Shown here one piece after another: positions 9,853 through 19,650 of a stretch of DNA of 64,000 nucleotides. This DNA comes from Edaphochlamys debaryana (taxonomy: Eukaryota > Chlorophyta > Chlorophyceae > Chlamydomonadales). The stretch is taken from contig JAEHOE010000013.1 of assembly GCA_016858145.1 (NCBI GenBank), positions 1,426,001 through 1,490,000 of the forward strand, written 5' to 3'. The notes under the pieces were generated by a model. The model did no database searches. It had not been told where the DNA came from and saw only the letters and a program-made list of their open reading frames with translations. The position numbers were made by a program, and so were the translations under genes. Position 1 is the first letter of the stretch. The number at the start of each line of letters is the position of its first letter.

Positions 9853-12293
9853 ATGCTCGCATTCGCAGTTTTGCTACTAGTGCTCAGCTCAACCGCTCGA
9901 GGAGGCGGGCGGCCGCCTGAAATTCACTTCGGAGGTCGCTTTGGGCCGGAATCCGCGAGCAAAGCCAAGGTCCATGTGCTCGCGTTTGGCGACAGCATTA
10001 CGGAGGGTGAGGCTCCTGCGGGACTTGGACGCGCTCTTCCGTGATGGCTTGGAGGCGGTCGGGGGCCGGGGTTCGGGGGCCGGGGTTCGGGGGCGCCCCT
10101 GGGTTGCACCTGCCCCAGAGGTGGGGATACCGGACGTGCATCGGCCGGGGCCGGGGGCCCACTCCACGGAACGTCCAGGCCCGGCCTTGGCCACATCCCG
10201 TATCCCACCGGCCACGAACATGCTGCGGGCCTGCGGCCCAACCGTAACCTATCCTTGCCAGAAGCAAAACCGTGCCTCTTGCTGCCGTGCCTTGGCCTTG
10301 TTAGGCATGGGCGAAGGCACCTTCCACCCCTACGCCGCCAGCCTCCAACAGCAGCTCGACAAGAACGGCCTCAGCGTCAAGGTGTGCCTCCGGAAGGGAT
10401 TGAATTATGTGCGGGGTGATGCATTGTGTCCTGTACGGTGCGCCCCGTATGGGGCAGCTCCATTCTCGCGGCATGGGTTGGCGGGGCCGAGCAAGACGTG
10501 CCTCCCCCCCTGCAACATCATGTGTGCGCCCCAGCCGCAAAAATGCCCCGTGTGCAACCCCAGGTTTGGGAGCGCGGTCTGAGCGGCGAGACGGTGGTGC
10601 ACGAGACGCGGGAGTACATGATCGGGTTCCAGGGTGAGGTGGGGTCTGACGTTGGAGCCCAGTCTGGGTGGGGGCTGGCCTGGCCCTGGACCTGGGCCTG
10701 TCCTGGTGGGGCCTGAGGCGGAGGGCTTCCCTGGCCCTCGCATCCCGTCCCTGGCCCACTCATCCCGTCCCTGGACCTCTATTGGCGTGGCCTTATCTTG
10801 ACCTAAGCGTAACCCATAGTTACTACTTGTGCCCTCCGACTCGATCTGCGACAGAGCCCGGGTGTCGATAAACAGTGTGTTTAGGACAGCGGGGCGAGGC
10901 GTGACCTGTACTCCCCAACCCCCAGGCATGATTGTGCGCCTGCCAGCGGTTCTGCGGGCCGCTGAGAAGCACGGCGTCAGGATGCAGTGGGTGGTGCTGC
11001 TGGGAGGTATCAACGACATTGGTGGGTGGGGCGTAGCGGGACCCCAGTCATCTGCCCCTGTGCTGCATGGGGACCTGCCGGGGACGGCTGGGACGCAAGT
11101 GCTAGGGGTGCGGAAGTGGGTCGGAAGGATGGGGGAGGACCTGGACGCACTCGACACACGGGTCAGCAACCAATGCCTGTTCTCTCCTAGTTGCTTCGTC
11201 GCCCCGTCGCCTAGCCCCTTCGTGTTTGATTTCTTGCCCGCGTCCCGCTCGCAGCGATGGGCACCAAGGCGGCTGACGTGTACGCGGCCCACCGGCAGCT
11301 GTACGAGCAGTGCCGTCAGCACGGAGCCAAGGTGGGCCCAAGCCCGGGAGCACAGAGAGCGTGGCGTGTGTTTCAATGTTCACCGCCGCCACGGGGCATG
11401 TAATGCCGTGTGATCGACCATGCGAGGGCGGTGGCACGCGTTAGCACCAGGCATGCCCTTAGCCCCAGCCACCACCGAGCCACGCGCACTTTAAGGCTGG
11501 TCATACCCTTCGGAGCCCCGCCCCACATGTCGGGGGCACACCTGACGTGGGCCTTCCTTAGGTACGCGCACACCCTTTCCACCCTCGCACCCCAACCGGC
11601 CCCAGGTTCTGGTAATGACGGTTATGGAGACCGTACAGTCACGTGCGTCTTACAACGACGAACGCTCCAAACTGAACGCGCTCATCCGGGGGGCACCCCA
11701 AGAGTATCCCCACGTCAGGGTGTTTGACTTGGTGAGCTGGTGATGGGCTTCGTGTCCGTGGAGGGCGGGCAGGGGTGAGGGGCCGGGAGGGGGCCGGGGA
11801 CGACGGAGGAAGTCGGGGTCGGGGAGGAACGGGAGCTGGTGAGAGGGCAGGGCTACTGAACGGGGCCCGTGAGACTGGCAGGAAACTGCTGGTTGTGCGG
11901 CAACGGCATGCATGCAGGCCGGCGCTTTGTGTGGCCTAAAGCTGCCCGTGTGGACGCTGCCTGCACAGGAGAAGGCCATGCCGTACCCCGCGGAATCGGA
12001 CGTCGAGGGCAACAGCCTGTGGGACGACGGGTTGCACCTCACGGCAAAGGTGGGTGCAACCTTGGGCCCAATCATTAAGGACGCCAGGGTCAACCTGTGC
12101 TGCTAGCTGGCACTAGCATGCGTTGATATTGCCCTGCGGTCAATATGCATGTCATGCCTGCCGGCATATTTCTCAAGGTAGCCACCGATCCCGCCACCCT
12201 CGGCTTCCGCCAACCCCACATCAGGGCTACGACCGGATGGGGAGAGTCATCTACGAAGCCCTAAAGCCCCTCCTCGAGGGGGCAACGGCGTAG
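9853..12293 (+). CDS. SGNH/GDSL hydrolase 2, secreted
   Basis: Eight exons, all in phase: 9853-10006, 10305-10381, 10564-10633, 10926-11021, 11255-11331, 11606-11731, 11969-12049, 12225-12293; 249 aa. Residues 1-16 (MLAFAVLLLVLSSTAR) form a signal peptide, followed by the family motif HFGG. Catalytic Ser48 is in FGDSITEG, the oxyanion block is GGIND (127-131), and the catalytic dyad is Asp220/His223 in WDDGLHLT. SGNH enzymes hydrolyse esters (lipids, acetylated sugars); the substrate cannot be inferred. The first intron sits at the same phase-1 position (TEG) as in the other four members. A final intron after HLTAK, shared with gene 1 only, splits off the last exon, and that last intron is the left breakpoint of the downstream segmental duplication. 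Confidence 0.9.
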
Positions 12294-15200
12294 TGCTCAG
12301 TACGGCTGGAATGCTGCTGGGCATGCGAGTTCGAGGAACGAGCATGGGGTTGCCGAGCGATGAGCGGTGGCGTGACTGTCCCTTGAGACCTGGGCCGCCT
12401 GGCAGGCGCGACAGGAGCAGCAGACGCGACCAGCTGCTGTCGGCAGTCATGACTCCGCTGGACGGCAGGAGAGGACCTTTTAGAGTGGAGCGCTGTGAGA
12501 GACGTTTTGCTGCTGTTCAGAGGTGCATTGGCGGATGGGGAAGCTGCCTGGAGCGGACCGTGCCGGGGGAGTGTGTGTGTGTCCTGGGGCGGCGGGCAGG
12601 GGTGACTAGTGGGGAGGGGACCAGGGAGTAGAAAGTGAGGGAGGTTGGGGTGGGGGAGTTGCGGCAGCCGAGGAGGTTGAAGGAGGTCAGGTACTCGGGT
12701 CAGTCAGGGTCAGTTGCGTTGTGAGGATTGTTGGGGCGGAAGGGGTGAGCGCGTGAGCCTGGACAGTGCCATCGAGTAGTCGCAGCAGTACTGCCGTGCG
12801 GTGATCGCGAAGTATGCATGACGACTGAGAGACCGGACCGCGGACTCGCTTCAAACTTGTTGAAAGCAACAAGGATCATGCAGCCCTTGCGCTTAAACTG
12901 TTTAGCTTCAGCTCGCGACGAGACCATGCTCACCTGTTGAGGGCCAATGCGACGAAACACTGCCAGCACGCATGCGACCGCCTTCATTCCTACACTTATA
13001 GCTTTATTACTCGCCACCTTGCTTCGCACGGCCAAACCAAGGCCAGCAGGTCGCGAACGGCATGACGCGCTCCACTTCGGCGGCCAGCTCCATGAGAAGC
13101 ACAGCGCGCGATACCACATCGTGGCTTTTGGAGACAGCCTGACAGAAGGTCGGGTCTGGGGTGGGCCGTGGGACGACGCCGACATGGTGCTGGTGCCAGG
13201 GGGAGCCATCCGAGCTGCCGCCCGGTGGCGTGGCGGGGTGGCCTTGAGGGGCTGCCTGGAGCCGGCCGCGTCCCTCGAGGGGGGTGGAGGTAGAGGGCGA
13301 GAGGAGGGCAATCGTGGGGATAGAATGCCTGCTGCGAGGTGGCCCTGCTGGCCAGGCGGTGCTCAGCAATGTGCTTCTCCTTTGTGACCTCGACCCCGCA
13401 GGCTGGGCCATTGGATACACGGAGGACCGGCCGTACAGCATCACGCTGCAGCAGCTGCTGGATGCCGGGGGGTACAGCGCCAAGGTGATGAAGGAAGGGT
13501 GCGGCGCGGGCCGCTGAGGGGGTGGATGGGCGCAGCCCCTGTGTCGCACACGCAGGCCGCTCAGGGGGGTCAGCAGGCGGAGGCACCATGGGAAGGACGT
13601 GCTGGCTGCAGCTGTGTTGGGGTAGCAGCGAAGGGAATGTGCGTTGCCAGGCCATGTGGCTGGGGACGGCTGGATTCGGCTGTGCGGTGCTCTCACGAGC
13701 CACTTCACTCCACCCCATCCCACCCCATCCCATGCCCTTCCTCTTCCTCTAGGTCCGGGAGAGGGGCAAGAGCGGCGATACGGTCCTGAGGGGTGCGTGC
13801 ACACTTAGACGCGTGTGCGGGCTTCCCTCGGGTTTGGGGTCCCCGAGGGACTCAGCTTGAGCCAGCCAGCCCTGACACCCTGCAGTACGCCATGCGTGTG
13901 TGTGGACTGTCTCAGGTCTGTAACCGGACCCCCACAAGACAACGTTTCCTCCACTGCTGTGCAGGCATGATGAAGCGGCTGCCCGCGCTGCTGGAGGAGG
14001 CCCAGCATCTGGGCCTGAGGGTGGACTGGCTGGTCCTGATGGGCGGCATCAACGACATTAGTAAGACGGGCGATTGGCCGCCGTACGTGTCGGGATCGAT
14101 CGGGTGCGGTGGGATCAGCCGTACGCCTGGTCGTGGAAGATGTGCGGCCGTGCGTGCGTGTCGGGACCGGTGCGGTGCCGTGGGATTAGCCGTTCGTACG
14201 AGGACTGTCATGGGCTGTGTGAGGGGAAGGCTGCTTATAGGGGGGGAAAGTAGGGAGCAGCCGAGGCTTGAGGAGGAGCGGATGGCGTGAGGTGCTCAAC
14301 GGTAGTCCTGCGCGTACGGAGGCGGAGCATGCCGCTGAGGACTCTGCCAAGAGCTCTGAGGCGAGCATTCCGCTCTTGCTCTCTCCGCTCGTGCTCTTGC
14401 TCTCTCTCCGGCCCCCTCTCTCTACCGCCGGTCCCGGTGCCCTGCCCCTGCTGCGCAGTACGGCACGCCAAGGAGGTGCGGGGAGCGGTGGAGCGGAACG
14501 AGACCCTGCCGCTGGGTGGGTGCGAGGGCAGCACTGGAACTCAGCCGGGGCAAGATTTGGAGGGGGGAGGGGGGTGACTGGCTGCCTCAGGCTTCCTCGG
14601 TGCCGTCCTCCTCACCCCGTCGCAATCTGAGCCGCCCTCGCGCCCTGGATCCTACACCACCTACCATTCTTCTGATGCCCCGCCTGGCCTTCCCCCCAGA
14701 GTACGGCCTGATGGCCGAGGAGGTGTGGCTGGGGCTGCAGAAGCTGTACGGGGTCTGTGGGCGCCACGGGGTCAAGGTAAGGCCCGCAACGTACCGCGTC
14801 TCTTTACCTCGTCTCTCATCTCCCAGCACCACGAGCTCCGTTCCGGCTGCCGGTGCGGAACCCCGCCCGTGAAACATCGTGACAAGCATCAACCTTGGGC
14901 CATGGCAATCAAAGCACCTGCCATCAACTCCCGCCCCGCGCACCGCTGCTGGTCAGGTGCTGGCCCTGACGCTGCTGGAGACCGGCTGGGAGCTGCCCAA
15001 GGTGGAGGGGGAGCGAGCCCGGCTCAACGACCTCATCCGGGGGGCGCACGTACGGCACGACCACGTGCACGTGCTGGACGTGGTGGGTGTGGAGGGGGGG
15101 TTGGAGGGGTGGGAGTTGGAAAGGGGGGGATGGGGACTATGGTGGTAGGATGGAAGCGAGGCAGGGGACAGGGTCATGGGTGGGAGAGAGGGTAGGGCTG

Positions 15201-16060
15201 ATCGGCGGGGTCGGCGTTGGGACTGGACTCGTCTGAAGCTGCCGGGCCGTTGATTCGAGCTCTGACCATTACCTGCCTCTGGCCCTGATGCAGGCCCAGG
15301 ATCTGCCGTACCCCAGCGGATCCTCGGCCGATCCCGCCGTACAAGCGCTGTGGGACGATGTCGTGCACCTCTCGCCCGCGGGGTACGACCGGCTGGGGGC
15401 GCTGGTGTACGACGGCCTCAAGCATCACCTGGAGAAGCGATGACCCCGGTGCTCGCCGGGAGGGATGCGGCCCCGCCCTGACCCTGACTCGGAAGGTTGC
15501 TGACCCGAAGTGGGCAGTTGTCCAAACCGTCCGCTGCAAGGCTGAAGAGCATTGGTGAGGTGTGGCGCTGGGCTAGAGGCCAGGGATGCAGAGCGGTATC
15601 GGCAAGGGGGGCAAGCGGGGAGCGCAACCCCCCTCCCCCACCGGTTTAACCGGGACCTGAGACCTGTGACCTCACTTTGGCCCGACCCGGACTGCTCTGG
15701 GGCTGGACCAGAGCAATGAAGACGAGAGCGAGCCTCGCTGGTTCTTTCTTGAGCGGGCTAGGGTCGCATGCCCGGCTTGTTGAGAGAGGCGGCGGTCATA
15801 GCTAGGTGTGCTTCACATCCGCTAGCCCCGCTAGCCCAGGCCTGGCCAGCGTGCCTTCGTGGCCGTGTGTCCACATGCCTGCGACCCACCTAAGGAACGC
15901 TGCCGAGCGGAGCGGATGGGTGTTAAACTCTGGGTAGCGGGCGAGGGGATCAGGGGACGTTGGGCCATGGTAATGTGCGGGGGGACGTGTGGGAGATGAG
16001 GAGGATGGACGAGGCGATTGAGCTAGCGAGGATTGTGGGGACGGCGGTTGGGTTGGGGGG
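12164..16060. repeat. Segmental duplication, copy A
   Basis: Runs from within the last intron of SGNH gene 2 through its last exon, the 12294-12946 intergenic stretch, all of SGNH gene 3 and ~600 bp downstream. It matches 19521-23420 nearly base for base, introns and intergenic DNA included. The shared homology fades around 16060, where copy A runs into unrelated sequence. Confidence 0.9.
12947..15443 (+). CDS. SGNH/GDSL hydrolase 3, secreted (duplicate of gene 4)
   Basis: Seven exons: 12947-13148, 13402-13484, 13753-13792, 13965-14060, 14700-14776, 14957-15082, 15294-15443; 257 aa. The N-terminus MRRNTASTHATAF is followed by a hydrophobic stretch (14-26), a likely signal peptide or anchor. 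HFGG precedes Ser64 in FGDSLTEG; block III GGIND is at 135-139; Asp230 and His233 sit in DDVVHLSPAGYD. The last two exons of genes 1 and 2 are fused into one here. The intron after GGINDI uses a GTAAGA donor. The product differs from gene 4 at only a few residues (for example IGYTED against TGYTEY, and KVEGE against EVEAE), so both are intact, recently separated copies. Likely a secreted or vacuolar esterase/lipase of unknown substrate. Confidence 0.9.
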
Positions 16061-17076
16061 CAGGACGAGGATGAGAAGGAGTCGTCCGAGGGCGGCAACC
16101 AGGGTGGGGCGGACAATCGCTACTGTCAACAGCGGCACCATTGTAACCCCTCTGACCGCTCGGAGGACCAACCACCCGATGATGACCCTTCCTCCCTGGC
16201 TGATGCACCGGATTCTCTCGGCCGTGCAGGCGGTGAGACGGGCTTCGGCTCCGGGCGGCGGACTCGTTTGGGCCGCTGCTGGACAGGCCTGGGCGGCGGC
16301 GGGGCAGAAGGCTTGGGCGACGACGACGGCGGCTCCAACGGGACAGGCGGCGAGGCAGGCGCTCGGGCGGTGACGGGTCAGGAGGCTTGAAGGGCGGCGG
16401 GGCAGGCGGCTCGGCGGGCGGTGGCAGGACAGCAGGCTCGGGCGGGAGCGGGGCAGGCGGCTCGGGCGGTGGCAGGACAGCGGGCTCGGGCGAGAGTGGG
16501 GCAGCAGCAGGCTCTGGTGGTGGCGGGACAGCAGGCTCGGGCACGGGCGGAGCAGGCGTGAGGGAAGAGGTGGGAGCGGCACAAGGCAAGACTGATGGCG
16601 GGCGCCGGCGGTGGGCGAAAGGGTCGGCATGCCACTTGACGTTGGCAGCGTTGCAGCTGGCGCAGATGGTGATACCGTTGTTGCTACCCGGGGCCGGGGC
16701 CACCACTTGCTCCTTGGGCTTGGGCAGGTGCAGGGGTAGGCTACCCGGTACTGCTCCTAGTAGGAGCCTCACGGGGACCCAAGACCACCCATCGACAGCA
16801 CTGTGCATTGCTCCCGTGCTTGCAGTAGCTTGGCCGCGAGCCTCCTGCTTGGACGTGGAAGAACGACCTGGACTTGGGCCAACCGCTGCAGAGGCAGCCA
16901 GGCGGGTTCCACTCCCCCCGGCTCCTTAGCACCTTCCTGGTCCCCCACCCCAGAATGCACGAACCCAATCCGGCCGCATGGTGGCACCAAACCCGGTGCC
17001 CACCCGGCCACCCGGCCACACCTCACACACAGCAATCACCACCAGCAACTCTAGTATTTTAGTTCGTTCACAAGAC
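15444..17076. other. Duplicated 3' flank, then unassigned low-complexity DNA
   Basis: 15444-16060 is the 3' flank shared with 22808-23420. From 16060 on the sequence is unique to this copy. 16380-16620 is a GGS/PEP-type repeat, in minus-strand frame a run of PPPEPAVLPPPE-like units preceded by NGITICASCNAANVKW, which has a CxxC pair. This could be an exon of a mobile element or an intronless relic; I could not build a supported gene model. Confidence 0.4.
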
Positions 17077-18270
17077 ATGCGGAGGTACGCGACCAGCTGC
17101 AGCACGCATAACGCTTCTGCGATGTGCTGCTCACTCGCGGTCTGTCTTCAGGTTGATTGCCCATCGAGCTCCTCTGGAGAACGATGAAATCATTGAAGTC
17201 GGCGACTTTGTATGCGTCCGGGCGAGTGCCCATCGAGTGCGCATCGGCAGCCGCGCGGTGTTGCTGGTGATTCGCGTGCGCAAAATCACCTACGACCTGG
17301 ACGCATCGACCTTCCTGTTTCACGTGAGTCCATGTAACGCATCTTCCTTCCAATCGTCTCCTTACCTCTTTGTCAAAGAGGTCTTGTCCTTGACGCAGAG
17401 TGATGAAGACGTCGACGGAACCGACCTGCTCTACGATATTGAAGCTGGCACGCTCGAGCGCACCCTCGTTCTTCGGCGGGCAGGGCATCGGACATGTAAG
17501 TATGTGTGCGTGCCCGGTACCCCGGTTGGAGTTTTCCGCCCCCATGGGGGCGCCCCGCTTGTCATTCCCGCAAGACCGAAAATAACACAAATCCTTTCTG
17601 GCACAGGGCCGCGCAACCTCGTCGTGAGCAAGTTGGATGCGTCGCTCGACCCCCACAATGTGCCGGTGCGTGCGTGATGAGACACCTCAGAACACTAGCG
17701 GCCGCCAAGGGCGGTCCGAGGGCGTGCCCCATGGAATGAACGGAGGCGGGGGTTTGAAAAGGCGGGGTTTCGACGAAAACACTTGCGGCGAGCGTCAAGA
17801 CGGGGGCCGAGGGGGCCGCAACCCGGCACGCGTGGGTACGGTACGCGAGCACGCGACGCGTCCCTGTCTCACACCTTGTGGCCGTTAGCCACAAGTTAAC
17901 GACCGACTGAACATAGCTGTGCACAACATGGCGCGACAAGAAGGTCACAGCCGGATGCTAAGGCTCGGGGCGTCGCTGCACGCTACTGCGCTTCACCCCT
18001 GCTGCCCTTCACCGCTGCACGCTGCTGCAACCTTGCACCACATCGTTTCGGGGTCTAACATTCACATGACAGTCACAGCCGTAACAGATGTAACCTCTGT
18101 AACCTCCACTTCCGCAGGTCACCAAGGTGGGCACACACCAGGTCGTCAACATCTGCTCCACGGACGGTTCAGAGATTTCACCAGCCATTCAGCGGATGGC
18201 AAGGAAATACCATAAATACTTTTTCGACACACAAGCATTTCCCGATGCTACGGATGAGAACACTCTGTAA
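17077..18270 (+). CDS. Unrecognised 162-aa protein, possibly from an inserted element
   Basis: Five exons join in phase: 17077-17084 (ATG CGG AG, phase 2), 17152-17323, 17399-17495, 17607-17665, 18118-18270. The product runs from MRRLIAHRAPLENDEIIEVG to ATDENTL. I recognise no domain. It has a beta-rich start (GDFVCVRASAHRVRIGS), an acidic linker (SDEDVDGTDLLYDIE) and a basic/aromatic tail (RMARKYHKYFFDTQAF). Exons are visibly less GC-rich than those of the SGNH genes, most clearly the last one. It sits between copy A and the orphan SGNH exon, in DNA absent from copy B, so it probably came in by insertion. A TGTAA signal overlaps its stop. The first 8-nt exon is the weakest part; longer upstream exons are possible. 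It could be part of a transposon or a captured host gene. Confidence 0.5.
18266..18270 (+). terminator. TGTAA polyadenylation-type motif overlapping the stop
   Basis: TGTAA, the usual volvocine algal poly(A) signal, overlaps the TAA stop of the 17077-18270 gene. With no 3' UTR it may be coincidental. Confidence 0.25.
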
Positions 18271-18529
18271 TCTTCTCTACTCCTTGGATTCAGGCCCAGG
18301 TAACCTGGTGCACTCCCCCCGTGCTGGCGCTGGGGGGTTGGAGGGGTGGGAGTTGGAAAGAGGGGGTGGTGACTATGGCGGTAGGATGGAAGCGAGGCAG
18401 GGGACAGGGTCACGGGTGGGAGAGAGGGTAGGGCTGATCGGCGGGGTCGGCGTTGGGACTGGACTCGTCTGAAGCTGCCGGGCCGTTGATTCGAACTCTG
18501 ACCATTACCTGCCTCTGGCCCTGATCCAG

Positions 18530-18679
18530 GCCCAGGATCTGCCGTACCCCAGCGGATCCTCGGCCGATCCCGCCGTACAAGCGCTGTGGGACGATGTCGT
18601 GCATCTCTCGCCCGCGGGGTACGACAAGCTGGGGGCGCTGGTGTACGACGGCCTCAAGCAGCACCTGGAGAAGCGATGA
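18530..18679 (+). pseudogene. Orphan last exon of an SGNH hydrolase
   Basis: A 150-bp open exon (AQDLPYPSGSS to HLEKR stop) with an intact acceptor, nearly identical to the last exons of SGNH genes 3 and 4, including DDVVHLSPAGYD. Its upstream intron (from ~18325) and downstream flank (to ~18880) are also copied, but no GDS or GGIND exons precede it. It is a truncated third copy without the catalytic serine. It could be captured only by aberrant splicing from the gene upstream. Confidence 0.85.
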
Positions 18680-19484
18680 CCCCGGTGCTCGCCGGGAGGG
18701 ATGCGGCCCCGCCTTGACCCCGACTCTTGAGAGCTGACCCGAAGACCGAAGTGGTCAGTTGTCCAACCCGTCCGCTGCAAGGCTGAAGAGCATCGGAGAG
18801 GTGTGGCGCTGGGCAAGAGGCCAGGGATGTAGAGCGCTATCGGCAAGGGAAGCAAGCGGGGAGCACAACTTCCCCCCGGATAGTGGTAGAGATGAGGCGC
18901 TCAGCTAGAGGCCAGGGATATAGAGGGGTAGACGTATGAGTACCGGTAATACAGCGACTGTGAACGATTGGGCTCTGGAAGAGGGCAATCAAAGCAACTG
19001 ATGGCTGCAAGTGGTGTGGCACTGGGCCGCAACAATGAGGCAGAGAGTGCGAGCCGAGACGGCGTCGGGTCGGCTTGCTAAAAGAGACGCAACGGGCAAA
19101 GCTAGATGTGCTCCACTTCCACTGGCCCAGGTGGACATGGGGGAGAGGCCCAGCGTGCCTGTGGTAGCGTCCGGAGAAAGCGTACACGGTTTGTACCTTG
19201 CAAGCTGCAGACGGGTGATGTCGGCCCCTATTGACGGTATAGCTATGCTGGTAGGGGCGGCGGAGGATTGGTGTTGGATGGGAGAGGCGATTTAGCCAGG
19301 GCGAGGATGGTGGGTAATGGCGAGGGGGTCGGGTTGCGGCACGGCGGTTGTGTGAAAGCTCAGTGCGAGCGGCTCAGTGCACCGCGACGCTTGCAGATGC
19401 CAACTCATGGTCCTTGAGCTGTCGCTGCTTGCCTTATCTATTATAGGGCATGTCAGCTTGCTCTTTGACTCGAGCTTGAACACG
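18680..19484. other. Diverged copy of the gene 4 to gene 5 intergenic region
   Basis: Matches 22808-23683 in order, with more divergence in the middle (18900-19240) and strong similarity again from ~19330. It ends in the promoter and signal-peptide start of a gene 5-type copy. Confidence 0.7.
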
Positions 19485-19650
19485 ATGCTCCGCTTTCTTC
19501 TCCTTTCGGTGCTCGCCACCGCATATTTCTCAAGGTAGCCACCGATCCCGCCACCCTCGGCTTCCGCCAACCCCACATCAGGGCTACGACCGGATGGGGA
19601 GAGTCATCTACGAAGCCCTGAAGCCCCTCCTCGAGGGGGCAACGGCGTAG
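19485..19650 (+). pseudogene. Chimeric relic: gene 5-type signal peptide joined to gene 2 tail
   Basis: An ATG at 19485 opens MLRFLLLSVLATA, the signal peptide of SGNH gene 5. At 19521 the sequence switches to the last intron of SGNH gene 2 (match begins at 12164), giving YFSR and a stop at 19536-19538. The intact gene 2 last exon copy follows at 19582-19650 (GYDRMGRVIYE to GATA stop). This is the junction of the tandem duplication, with about 2 bp of microhomology (GC). It can code for no working enzyme. Confidence 0.9.
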
